From Candidatus Thorarchaeota archaeon (GTDB taxonomy: Archaea; Asgardarchaeota; Thorarchaeia; Thorarchaeales; Thorarchaeaceae): 38,800 nucleotides of DNA. The translations under genes were made by a program, and so were the position numbers. The notes under the pieces were generated by a model. The model was not told where the DNA came from. It did not search any database and saw only the letters and a list, made by a program, of their open reading frames with translations. Location of the stretch: positions 2,245,050 through 2,283,849 of the forward strand of contig CP070761.1 in NCBI GenBank assembly GCA_020348985.1. The letters run 5' to 3'. Of the stretch, positions 15,025 to 23,246 are shown piece after piece (positions within the stretch are counted from its first letter, which is position 1; each line of letters starts with the position of its first letter).

Positions 15025-16610
15025 GAGGTCCTCTCCTTGCCGAACATAGAGTTGATATCAACTTCCTGGTTGGTGGCCTCCGAAAGAGTGTCAGCTATGA
15101 ATCGATAGTAGATTTGCAGTCTGTTCTCTCGTTGCCTCATACTCCTTCTTCTCTGCTTCTTCCTAACTTGATCGCCTAGGCGTCTCATGCAATCCTTAAT
15201 TGACAGATTGATTTCGTGTCGGACGGAATCAACATCTGCAATGAACTCCTTTCCGACGGTTTTGTACGGGATCTTAGTGCTGCAAATGTGTACAAAGAAT
15301 GCAAGAGGGTCATCTGGTTTGAGACCGTAGTTCCTGAGATTCAGCTCACCCAGGACTCGGCTTGAGACATCATTGCGTTCATCGTACAGTAGAGGGATTC
15401 TGTTCGCAAACCTCAGAAGCCTGATGCCGCTTCCAATGGCGCCCCCATAGGCAATTCCTGTTTCGACAATGAATGGATGTCCTCGATATACACTTGGAGC
15501 ACGGGTCTTTGCCACCACGATGTCTGGGCCAAGTCTGTTCATTCCGGCGACAAGCACCTCCTCTCCCGCGGGTGATAGTGAACGAGGCGATGGAGACCGG
15601 AACCCCCTGTAACTTGCCATCTTCCCCATAAGTCCGACCAAGTCATCGTCATCCAGCTCGGCCGGGTGTCTCTCCAGTTCGATGCCTGCAAATCGGAGAA
15701 ACTGATGAGCCGTCTTCCTGCCTATCCCCTGAAACTCAGACATTAGAAAGGAAGCTATGGTGTTTCTTCCAGTGGACTTCGTCATTTGCTTCAGCATCTC
15801 AACATCAATTCCACACGGATGAGGTTTCATTTCTCGGGGCTCCTCAGGTAAGGCGTCTATTACTCTCGGGAGTACAAACGGTTCTCCGTCAGGAGTTTCA
15901 AGCCGCAGCGAAGCATAGGGGACAATCACACTAGTCTGACTGAAGTACTCGGTTATGCGTCTCTTTGATCTGAACCAGTCCCCCTCAAGACGGTAGGACA
16001 CACGTGTACCGTGTTCACTAGGGTCCTTTTTCTCTGAACTCTCATCGACAATGACAGGTTCATTGTTTTCAATGTCGAGCTTCACCTGCAAGTGATTGCG
16101 AGCCGTGCTGCCCTGAACTGATGTTGTGATCTCGATTGGGCTCTGAGTCGTGATCTGCCCATAAAGGAGAGCCAAGCTGCCACCTAGTCCGAAAGTGCCA
16201 CGAGTTTGTCTTAGAGAGAACTTAGTACCAGTCAACATCTTCCCAAGCAGCTTCGGTACACTATCTCTAGGTATACCCGTGCCGTTGTCTCTGACGGTTA
16301 GACGATACTGCTGAGGTCCGTTTGAGATCCCGTGAGTGTCTGACTCTATACTGACTCGAAAGAGACCGACCCTTACGCTAGGCAGGACTCGTGCGGACTC
16401 GCAGGCATCAAGGCTGTTCTCTACCAACTCTCTAATTGAGACGTACAAGGATCGTGCTGGGTTATCGAATCCTGCGATTGTCCGATTTCTATAGAACCAT
16501 TCAGATATCGACAGTTCTGAAATGCTCAGATCGGTGCTTCCAAGAGACTGCAAACTTTGTTCTCCATCCAGTGAATGTCGAGACATCAATTGCAGAATTC
16601 TTTGAACCAT
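15021..16610 (-). CDS. top6B: DNA topoisomerase VI subunit B (GHKL ATPase)
   Basis: This 529-residue protein is the ATPase half of topoisomerase VI. FYRNRTIAGFDNPARSLYVSIRELVENSLDACE holds the N box (Glu61, Asn65, Asp68). RDNGTGIP is the G1 box (Asp98), and RGTFGLGG is the glycine-rich G2 lid, usually GQQGIG in this family. FLMSEFQGIGRKTAHQFL is the helix-two-turn-helix. The transducer has GHPFIVETGIAYGG, RFANRIPLLYD and TKIPYKTVGKEFIADVD with the switch lysine Lys444. All ATPase residues look intact. I chose ATG 16610 because an upstream extension to 16697 would run into the preceding protease gene. It ends in a four-base overlap with subunit A, the usual operon order B then A. Together they relax and decatenate DNA by double-strand passage. 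Confidence 0.93.
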   Translation of the reverse strand: MVQRILQLMSRHSLDGEQSLQSLGSTDLSISELSISEWFYRNRTIAGFDNPARSLYVSIRELVENSLDACESARVLPSVRVGLFRVSIESDTHGISNGPQQYRLTVRDNGTGIPRDSVPKLLGKMLTGTKFSLRQTRGTFGLGGSLALLYGQITTQSPIEITTSVQGSTARNHLQVKLDIENNEPVIVDESSEKKDPSEHGTRVSYRLEGDWFRSKRRITEYFSQTSVIVPYASLRLETPDGEPFVLPRVIDALPEEPREMKPHPCGIDVEMLKQMTKSTGRNTIASFLMSEFQGIGRKTAHQFLRFAGIELERHPAELDDDDLVGLMGKMASYRGFRSPSPRSLSPAGEEVLVAGMNRLGPDIVVAKTRAPSVYRGHPFIVETGIAYGGAIGSGIRLLRFANRIPLLYDERNDVSSRVLGELNLRNYGLKPDDPLAFFVHICSTKIPYKTVGKEFIADVDSVRHEINLSIKDCMRRLGDQVRKKQRRRSMRQRENRLQIYYRFIADTLSEATNQEVDINSMFGKERTS

Positions 16611-16632
16611 CGTGTTACAAGGAGAATACCTA

Positions 16633-17529
16633 TTACAGCAACTGGAACCCAATGTAGCCGATGAGTAGCAAACCAAGCAGAAATGCAGTGACCACAATCC
16701 AGACTCTTCTATTCCAGGCGAACACAGTACCTCCGTCGAATGGCTGGAATGGTATCATATTGAACAACCCGAGCATCGAATTCAGAATGAGTCCGTACCT
16801 CAACATGACGGCAACATAGAAGATCGCTCCGACACGTGGAAGAGCCCCCCCACTCAAGCCGGCAATCACGAATATGGCAGTGGCAAGTATCAAGGCAATG
16901 ATGAGATTTGAGAATGGTCCCGCCAGATTCGCTTTTGCGTTTTCGTCTTCACTTCTTGCACGACTAGTGTACACGACTCCAGTGCCGAAAATCGGAAAAG
17001 AAAGAAGAATCGCCACTAGTGATAGGTAGTATCCCGTGGACGTCATGCGAAACTCGCTCCACATCCCATAGTGCTGCGCAGTGAACTTGTGAGCCAATTC
17101 GTGAACCATAAATGTGGCTAGAAAGATCCCTATAGTTGCAATGGGAAACCACCATAGGCCGAAAGCGATATACCCTGCCAACTGCTGAAATGCCATCCAA
17201 ATCCCATATGGGAATCCCATCATTGAGAATCCAACGAGCACAACAAGGATTGAGGCAATGGTCAGGTCCCTTGTTTCCGTTCTGGAGAAGCGCTTCCTCT
17301 TCGGCTTCCTTATTTCTCGACGCTCGGGACGAGATGGTTCCATTCCTTCTTCGAGCTCCATGGAACCAGCAAAGGCTTCCTCTATCCTTCTGCTAGCTTC
17401 ATCCTTGGCCAAATGTATTCCCGGACATCCATGACTCTCTGGGAGACGGTGATCTGTGCAGAAGACTCCATTGCAGTAGTGACATGTGAATGTGAGGTCT
17501 TCCTTCCCGCACAAGGAGCAGTTGGCCAT
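16633..17529 (-). CDS. AN1 zinc finger fused to site-2 protease (M50 family)
   Basis: This 298-residue protein starts with an AN1-type zinc finger in residues 4-35, with ligands Cys4, Cys7, Cys16, Cys19, Cys24, His27, His33 and Cys35 (CSLCGKEDLTFTCHYCNGVF then CTDHRLPESHGC). A charged linker leads to an intramembrane metalloprotease with about six hydrophobic segments. FMVHELAHKFTAQ holds the HExxH zinc site and FNMIPFQPFDGG holds the third-ligand motif. Such enzymes cut transmembrane substrates; AN1 fingers in eukaryotes bind ubiquitin or shuttle to the proteasome. The ATG at 17529 follows a long purine-rich ribosome site (GAGGAGAAGAGAG); the frame is open to 17562. Only 22 bases separate it from topoisomerase VI B, so it is probably the first gene of that run. 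Confidence 0.88.
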   Translation of the reverse strand: MANCSLCGKEDLTFTCHYCNGVFCTDHRLPESHGCPGIHLAKDEASRRIEEAFAGSMELEEGMEPSRPERREIRKPKRKRFSRTETRDLTIASILVVLVGFSMMGFPYGIWMAFQQLAGYIAFGLWWFPIATIGIFLATFMVHELAHKFTAQHYGMWSEFRMTSTGYYLSLVAILLSFPIFGTGVVYTSRARSEDENAKANLAGPFSNLIIALILATAIFVIAGLSGGALPRVGAIFYVAVMLRYGLILNSMLGLFNMIPFQPFDGGTVFAWNRRVWIVVTAFLLGLLLIGYIGFQLL

Positions 17530-17708
17530 TCTCTCTTCTCCTCTTTTTCCAAACGGAATCAAACAGGATGCTCGGTGAATAAGAACGTATTCCTAGCATA
17601 CAATTGTGCTCACACTGAATAGATTAGGCTGTCGTGAAACCTTGACAGTCCAATCGAGCAGCGATTATGGTTCTCTTCAGGTAGGGAGCTTTCACCTGCT
17701 TCCAAATA

Positions 17709-17716
17709 CTTATATA
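17709..17716 (+). promoter_or_regulatory. TATA box of the hsp20-cdc48 operon
   Basis: CTTATATA is a near-ideal archaeal TATA box. A start about 25 bases on, near 17738-17742, would give a leader of about 120 bases, long for an archaeon, and covering the hairpins that follow. Confidence 0.6.
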
Positions 17717-17756
17717 CCAAATGGTCCTTAGTGACTAATGTACCAGTTGGGCCTTA

Positions 17757-17845
17757 GTTGGCCTACTGGCCAACACGCACACGAAGAAGCCCATAGGTGA
17801 CTCTACAGGGCGGCTTCAAGCCGCCCAGGGCTTCCACGAGGGAGG
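17757..17845 (+). promoter_or_regulatory. Structured leader of hsp20: two hairpins and a stem over the ribosome site
   Basis: Hairpin 1 is GTTGGCC-TACT-GGCCAAC at 17757-17774. Hairpin 2 is GGGCGGCTT-C-AAGCCGCCC at 17808-17826; in RNA the loop would open to about five bases. A third weak stem pairs CTTCC (17831-17835) with GGGAG (17840-17844, one G-U pair) across ACGA and so covers the GGAGG ribosome site at 17841-17845. The arrangement resembles RNA thermometers in front of small heat-shock genes. The first two are perfect repeats seen in the sequence; the function is inference. Confidence 0.45.
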
Positions 17846-17858
17846 ATTGCCATCCACA

Positions 17859-18293
17859 ATGATAGATGATGATTTCGATAAGATATTCCGCCAAATGATT
17901 GAGAGGTTATTCGGCGGTCCGATTGATAGAGATGGAGACGGAACTCTGCGATTCAGGTTCGGCCCAATACCACAAGGGATACAGCAAAACGAAGTAGAGT
18001 TTGAAGACGGGCCAGCTAGACCCACAGTTGAGAAGATTGAGTTGGGTGATGGTCTTCTCGTCATTGTAAGGAATATGCCAGGATCTGATTCGCCTGGAGT
18101 CAAGATAGAAGAAAACAGGCTCATAATAGAAGCAACTGAGGAAGAGAAGGAACTCTCCATCGAGGTTCCATTCAAGGTAGATGTGGAAGGTTCTTCATAC
18201 TCCTTTAGAAACGGAGTGATTGAAGTCGATTTGGTTAGAGCAAGTGACGATTCTGGTGAGATTCAAACAAGCGGATCTCTGAGGAGTGTGTAG
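17859..18293 (+). CDS. Small heat-shock protein Hsp20 (alpha-crystallin family)
   Basis: This 144-residue protein is a small heat-shock chaperone. The N-terminal 50 residues start MIDDDFDKIFRQMIERLFGG and are flexible. The alpha-crystallin domain spans about residues 55-130 with KIELGDGLLVIVRNMPG, GVKIEENRLIIEA, ELSIEVPFKVD and GVIEVDLVR, which are the usual beta strands. The C-terminal I-x-I anchor is not evident. I chose ATG 17859; the spacing from GGAGG (17841-17845) is long at 13 bases, and TTG at 17847 is too close. It sits ten bases ahead of the Cdc48 gene and is surely co-transcribed. It holds unfolding proteins that Cdc48 could then extract or unfold. Confidence 0.85.
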   Translation: MIDDDFDKIFRQMIERLFGGPIDRDGDGTLRFRFGPIPQGIQQNEVEFEDGPARPTVEKIELGDGLLVIVRNMPGSDSPGVKIEENRLIIEATEEEKELSIEVPFKVDVEGSSYSFRNGVIEVDLVRASDDSGEIQTSGSLRSV

Positions 18294-18303
18294 GTGAAGG
18301 AAT

Positions 18304-20499
18304 ATGAGCTCAGAGAGAGAGCCTGTTCAGCTGACTGTGGCGGCGGCTTACCCTGCCGACCACGGACACGGATTTGTTAGATTGAATTCCAAGGTTAGAA
18401 GGGAGCTGCAGTTAAGATCTGGCGACCATGTTCTAATTCGGGGCCAGAAAGAAACCGTGGCTACATCTTGGCCTGCCCAGCCGGAAGATGACACGTTGGA
18501 TATTGTCCGAATGGACGGACTCATTCGAGGAAACGCAGGTGTCAAGCTCAATGATATAGTTCACATTTCTTCTATCGCTGTTCCTGAGGCAAAGCGAGTT
18601 GTCATAGCTCCTGTAGACCAGATACGATTTGGGGAGCCGTTTGTGAATTTCGCAAAAAGGCAGATAATAAACAAGGCTGTGACGCGTGGTGACATGCTTT
18701 CAATTGGCACAATAGGAACCGCAATCCGCTTCGTTGTCACAGCTGTTACTCCTGGAAAGCATGCTCGAGTTACTGAGGGAACGAGTCTCGAGGTTCTGCA
18801 GAAACCAGTCTCACCTGAAGAGGTCACTGCGCCTCTTGTAACGTACGAAGACATTGGTGGTCTAGGCACAGAATTGCAGAAGATTCGCGAAATGGTAGAG
18901 CTGCCAATGAAGTCGCCAGAGTTGTTCAAGAGACTTGGTATAACTCCCCCCAAGGGAGTCTTGCTTCACGGACCTCCTGGGACTGGTAAGACCCTGATCG
19001 CAAAAGCAGTGGCGAACGAGTCTGGTGCGAACTTCCTAGTCATCAATGGTCCTGAAATCATGTCGAAATTCTATGGTGAATCTGAGCAGAAGCTCAGAGA
19101 GTTGTTCAAAGAGGCAGAAGAGAATGCCCCAAGCATTCTGTTCATTGATGAGATTGACAGTATTGCGCCAAAGCGAGCAGAAGTAACAGGTGAAGTAGAA
19201 CGCAGGGTTGTAGCCCAGCTGCTAGCCTTGATGGACGGTCTTGCGGGTAGAGGACAGGTCATTGTTATTGGGGCAACCAATAGGCCAGATGATGTTGACG
19301 AGGCACTAAGAAGACCTGGCCGCTTTGATCGAGAGATTGAGTTACGAGTACCGGACGTAAAGGGCCGATTAGAGATTCTGCAAATCCATACCAGAGCCAT
19401 GCCACTCGAGGAGGGGGTTGACCTTTCCAAGCTGGCTGCTGTAGCACATGGGTTTGTTGGGGCGGATCTCGCAGCTTTGGCACGAGAGGCTGCAATGTGT
19501 ACGCTCAGAAGAGCATTGCCTCATGTCGATCCAGAGACTGGTGACATTCCGATGGACATTCTGAGCAATCTCTACGTCACGCAGGCTGACTTCGACTCGG
19601 CTATGTCAGAGATTTCTCCCTCAGCGCTACGTGAGGTTCTCATTGAAAAGCCCAATGTAAGATGGGACGACGTAGGTGGTTTAGCGAAAGTCAAATCCCA
19701 GCTAAGAGAAGCTGTAGAGACCCCACTAAGACACCCAGAAGTATTCGAGGAAATGGGCATTCGAGCTCCGAAGGGAGTTCTTCTCTTTGGTCCTCCCGGG
19801 ACAGGAAAGACATTGTTGGCAAAAGCAGTGGCAACAGAGAGCGAAGCCAATTTCATTTCTGTCAGGGGTCCTGAGATTTTCAATAAGTACGTTGGCGAAT
19901 CAGAGAAGGCTGTCCGAGAAGTCTTCAAGAAAGCTCGACAGACAGCTCCATGTGTTCTGTTCTTTGACGAGGTCGATGCAATCTTGGGATCGAGGAGCAT
20001 GCAAGATGACACGGGTGTTAGCAAGAGAATTGTCAATCAGTTCCTGGCAGAGATTGATGGTTTACAGGCGCTGCAAGGAGTCCTTGTCATAGGGGCAACG
20101 AACCGAGCTGATATCATTGATCCAGCTGTTCTTCGTCCCGGCCGCTTTGATTCAGTTATCTTTGTACCGCCTCCCGACAAGGATGCGAGATTGGAGATCC
20201 TCAAGGTTCATACAAGGAGAATGCCACTAGATGATGACGTGAGCTTGGAGAAGCTGGCCGAAATTTCAGAAGGATTCTCTGGTGCTGACCTTGAAGGTTT
20301 ATCCAGAGAAGCTGCAATGGCAGCTGTGAGAAAGGATTGGAAATCCCGACCCGCAAAGATGGAGCACTTCATGGAAGCTCTGAAAGAGGTAAGGCCAAGC
20401 ATTACACCAGAGGATTTGAAGAGATTCGCTGCAATAGCTGAGTGGGTTCTGAGGCGTCAACCTGACAAGATAGACGAAGCACCCCCTGGCTATGTTTAG
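18304..20499 (+). CDS. cdc48: Cdc48/VAT-type AAA+ ATPase
   Basis: This 731-residue protein has the full Cdc48/p97/VAT plan. Residues ~1-180 form the double-psi-barrel N-domain used for cofactor and substrate binding. D1 has Walker A GPPGTGKT (223-230) and Walker B LFIDEID, plus TNRPDD and RRPGRFDRE arginine fingers. D2 has a second [21 protein letters not shown], and LRPGRFD. It uses ATP to unfold proteins and hand them to the 20S proteasome or to refolding. The last residues are APPGYV, with Tyr penultimate, resembling the HbYX tail that docks archaeal unfoldases on the 20S particle, although the residue before Tyr is Gly. It follows Hsp20 by ten bases with GGTGAAGGA as ribosome site. Confidence 0.97.
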   Translation: MSSEREPVQLTVAAAYPADHGHGFVRLNSKVRRELQLRSGDHVLIRGQKETVATSWPAQPEDDTLDIVRMDGLIRGNAGVKLNDIVHISSIAVPEAKRVVIAPVDQIRFGEPFVNFAKRQIINKAVTRGDMLSIGTIGTAIRFVVTAVTPGKHARVTEGTSLEVLQKPVSPEEVTAPLVTYEDIGGLGTELQKIREMVELPMKSPELFKRLGITPPKGVLLHGPPGTGKTLIAKAVANESGANFLVINGPEIMSKFYGESEQKLRELFKEAEENAPSILFIDEIDSIAPKRAEVTGEVERRVVAQLLALMDGLAGRGQVIVIGATNRPDDVDEALRRPGRFDREIELRVPDVKGRLEILQIHTRAMPLEEGVDLSKLAAVAHGFVGADLAALAREAAMCTLRRALPHVDPETGDIPMDILSNLYVTQADFDSAMSEISPSALREVLIEKPNVRWDDVGGLAKVKSQLREAVETPLRHPEVFEEMGIRAPKGVLLFGPPGTGKTLLAKAVATESEANFISVRGPEIFNKYVGESEKAVREVFKKARQTAPCVLFFDEVDAILGSRSMQDDTGVSKRIVNQFLAEIDGLQALQGVLVIGATNRADIIDPAVLRPGRFDSVIFVPPPDKDARLEILKVHTRRMPLDDDVSLEKLAEISEGFSGADLEGLSREAAMAAVRKDWKSRPAKMEHFMEALKEVRPSITPEDLKRFAAIAEWVLRRQPDKIDEAPPGYV

Positions 20500-20520
20500 C
20501 CTATAGACACGATTGGAGGA

Positions 20521-20540
20521 AGAGTGCGCAAAGTCACTCT
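20521..20540 (+). terminator. Hairpin after cdc48
   Basis: AGAGTG (20521-20526) and CACTCT (20535-20540) can form a six-pair stem with an eight-base loop, 21 bases after the stop. A T-rich stretch (tctcttggtcttt) follows 20 bases on. It may help terminate transcription. Confidence 0.35.
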
Positions 20541-20589
20541 CCTCGCCATGTCTCTTGGTCTTTAGGTAATCAAATCGAGAACAGGATAT

Positions 20590-20599
20590 GGCTATAAGG
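20590..20599 (+). promoter_or_regulatory. TATA-like element before the GH38 gene
   Basis: GGCTATAAGG stands 53-62 bases before the ATG at 20652. The predicted start would be near 20620, giving a leader of about 30 bases. Confidence 0.35.
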
Positions 20600-20651
20600 A
20601 TGAGTCACTTCACAGGGAAAACACGAGGCCTTGCCCTCGGAGTGGCTCGCT

Positions 20652-23141
20652 ATGCGAAATCGTTGGATTATCAATCTCTGTTCCTTTCTTCACTTCGATA
20701 ATTCACGGACACAGACTTACGAACACAACATCAGCATTGTCTCCTGGAATGTGAAGAGTGTTCTAGATTTCCTGGATGCAAGTCCGGAGCACAAGTTCTG
20801 TCTGGATCAAGTAACATTGATTGAGGGATTCGCTCGACTGTTCCCGAATTACATGGATACACTTCATGAGCGTGTTCTCGAAGGTCGGATCGAAGCTGTC
20901 GGGGGTACGTACGTGATGCCGGACTTTGTGATACCCGACGGCGAGTCAATCGTCAGGCAGTTTCTGCTCGGAAACCAGTTCTTTCGGGAAGAACTCGGTG
21001 TCGACGTCAAGACAGGATGGGCAATCGATTCTGCTGGCCATTGTGCCCAACTTCCACAGATTCTGAGACAATGCGGTATAGACTCCTACTTCTTCTGGCG
21101 TGGTATGCTGTTTGACGGTCCTACTGAGTTTGTCTGGAAGGGACCTGACGGAAGCAGAGTCAACGCGATCTGGCTTTCAAACGGATTCGAGCAAGCCGCC
21201 TGGTTGTCTGAGAACACCCGAGAAGCATTTACGAAGCTCATGGCAATAGTTGATACCACCTCTCCACGTGCTGTATCACAGAATGTCTTTGTTCCGGTGG
21301 GAGGCGAGCTCGTTCCACCTTTGCCGCACCTTGTGGACATTGTGAATCAGTGGAATTCAACATTCCCAGACATGAAAATGGTAATCGCAACTCCAAGAGA
21401 GTTTGCTGACAAACTGAAATCGGTCAAGGCCGAATTGCCTGTGATCTCCGGGTCGCTATCCTCAGGCCGCTTTTCAGGGGTGCGGTCAGGGGGACTCAGC
21501 TCACGAGTCAAGCTTAAGGTTATGAACCGCAAGCTCGAGACCCTGCTTCATCTTCTTGAGCTGTACCTGTCCATTCTCGGGGAGCATTCAAAGAACATGG
21601 AAGTTGATAACATATGGCGGATTCTCTTATTCAACCAGGATCACAACCTCATCCGAGGAACAGTTGCTGAGGAGCCGTATCAATTGGCCCTTCGAAGATT
21701 CCGAGAAGGTATCAGAATGGCTGAAACGGAACTTGAGGAAGTAGTTCAACTACTATCCTCGAGTGTCACGCCTGCAAAGGATGGTCTCTCCATTGTCGTG
21801 CTCAATTCACTACCATGGGTTAGAAGCGACATAGTCCGAGTTAGGGTGGATTTGTCCGAACTCGAAGGTGAATTCTTCGAGTTAGTGGATTCAGGTGGAA
21901 AGAGTATCCCGTTTCAATATACAGTCGGGCAAGATGATTCCAGTCTTGCGGATTTGTTTTTCATAGGTGAAGATCTGCCGAGTCTGGGCCACAGAGTCTA
22001 TGGTCTAGTAGCTACTGAGACAAGACCCGAATTCGAGTTCAAGATCAAGAGTGGCACAAACTGGATGGAGTCGGAACATTTCGTTGTAGAGTTTGACGAA
22101 TTCAGCGGCGCACTGAGTCGTCTGTTTGACAAACGAATTCAATTCGAAGTCGTTACGGGCGGCTCGAACTACATAACAATGGAAAGCGAAGTAGGCGATC
22201 TCTACCGTCATCTTGAGTCTGATCATTCGACACATGAGTCAGATTTGACAACACTGCGAACTTCAGGAGACCTTGATCTCATTGATTCTGGTCCCGTCAG
22301 AGTCGTGTTCCAAGTCACAAGCACAATTGACAAGTCAACACGAAAACAGACTGTTACTCTATACCATAATGTTCCTCGAATCGATATTGAGACTGAGCTC
22401 GACTTCAGAGCGTCAGCAAGACGAGTGCGTCTCAATTTTCCTCTGAACGTTTTCACCGACTCCGTGAATGTCGGCTCACAGTTTCTCATGGAGAAGAGAT
22501 ACACACCTTCAGCGGATCAGATTCATTGGGATGATCCTCAACAGGGAGTCTTCGACGCTCTAGACTGGGTTGATTGTGTCGGCCCAGACGCAAGTGTATG
22601 TCTTTCAGTCCCTGGGATTCACGAGTTTGAATTCATTGATGGCTTGTTGAGTGCCACGTTGATTCGAAGTGTCGATCACCTTTCTAGGGGTCTCGATGAC
22701 GAAGTGCTTGAGACGAAGTCAGCAAGAGAGCACGGTGTACACTCTTTCAGGTACTCTCTGATACCACATGAAGGAGACTCGATTGCTGCTGAGACATGGA
22801 AGAGATCAGCTGAGCACAGAATCCCGATGATAGCGAATGTGATCACCGAACCTACCGGGGAACTCCCCATAGAAATGAGTACACTTGAAGTGGAGAATGG
22901 TGTGCTTGGGCTCTCTTGTTACAAGCCTGCAGATCTAGCTGACGAATTCATCGTACGCTTCTTCGAGATGGCTGGTGATTCCACCACAGCCACGATAGCC
23001 TTCCACAGAGATGTCGAAAGAGTGCAGCTTGTTGACCTTCTAGAGAACGAGATTGGTGAGTTGAGTCACGAAGGTCGTAGAGTACACCTGCCCGTAGACG
23101 GACATTCCATAATCACACTACGAATCAAGTTCGTCAGTTAG
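20652..23141 (+). CDS. Glycoside hydrolase family 38 alpha-mannosidase-like enzyme
   Basis: This 829-residue protein has the GH38 layout. The N-terminal catalytic barrel includes LDQVTLIEGFARLFPN, GRIEAVGGTYVMPDFVIPDGESIVRQ and TGWAIDSAGHCAQLPQIL. Asp126 in AIDSAGH is the expected nucleophile and zinc ligand. HFD at His14/Asp16 gives the other HxD zinc ligands, and His331 in NQDHNLIRG fits the last. The middle helical bundle and C-terminal beta-sandwich domains follow (residues ~300-829). Archaeal relatives usually start HFHxD-(5)-TY; here FLHFDNSRTQTY keeps HxD and TY but loses the first His. It lacks a signal peptide, so it is probably cytoplasmic and trims alpha-mannosides. ATG 20652 is preferred to a TTG at 20631. 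Confidence 0.87.
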   Translation: MRNRWIINLCSFLHFDNSRTQTYEHNISIVSWNVKSVLDFLDASPEHKFCLDQVTLIEGFARLFPNYMDTLHERVLEGRIEAVGGTYVMPDFVIPDGESIVRQFLLGNQFFREELGVDVKTGWAIDSAGHCAQLPQILRQCGIDSYFFWRGMLFDGPTEFVWKGPDGSRVNAIWLSNGFEQAAWLSENTREAFTKLMAIVDTTSPRAVSQNVFVPVGGELVPPLPHLVDIVNQWNSTFPDMKMVIATPREFADKLKSVKAELPVISGSLSSGRFSGVRSGGLSSRVKLKVMNRKLETLLHLLELYLSILGEHSKNMEVDNIWRILLFNQDHNLIRGTVAEEPYQLALRRFREGIRMAETELEEVVQLLSSSVTPAKDGLSIVVLNSLPWVRSDIVRVRVDLSELEGEFFELVDSGGKSIPFQYTVGQDDSSLADLFFIGEDLPSLGHRVYGLVATETRPEFEFKIKSGTNWMESEHFVVEFDEFSGALSRLFDKRIQFEVVTGGSNYITMESEVGDLYRHLESDHSTHESDLTTLRTSGDLDLIDSGPVRVVFQVTSTIDKSTRKQTVTLYHNVPRIDIETELDFRASARRVRLNFPLNVFTDSVNVGSQFLMEKRYTPSADQIHWDDPQQGVFDALDWVDCVGPDASVCLSVPGIHEFEFIDGLLSATLIRSVDHLSRGLDDEVLETKSAREHGVHSFRYSLIPHEGDSIAAETWKRSAEHRIPMIANVITEPTGELPIEMSTLEVENGVLGLSCYKPADLADEFIVRFFEMAGDSTTATIAFHRDVERVQLVDLLENEIGELSHEGRRVHLPVDGHSIITLRIKFVS

Positions 23142-23246
23142 TTCCTCAAACTCAATCAGGGTAGTTCCCGATTACATTAGAGATATCCTTTTGAGCCAAC
23201 GTCCTCAATTGACCTATTCATGCTCTAGAGCAACGGAGGTGCCTTC

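Larger units (their letters stand above)
17530..17858. other. Gene-free stretch between divergent AN1/M50 protease and Hsp20 genes
   Basis: The only gap over 300 bases. It holds the minus-strand ribosome site of the AN1/M50 gene at its left end, the plus-strand TATA box at 17709-17716, and a leader with two perfect hairpins and a small stem over the Hsp20 ribosome site. I see no RNA gene or ORF of note. Confidence 0.7.

Noticed and set aside
20652..20760. Possible frameshift at the GH38 N-terminus
   Set aside because: The other frames lack the expected HFHxD start, while the given frame keeps HxD and TY at the right spacing.
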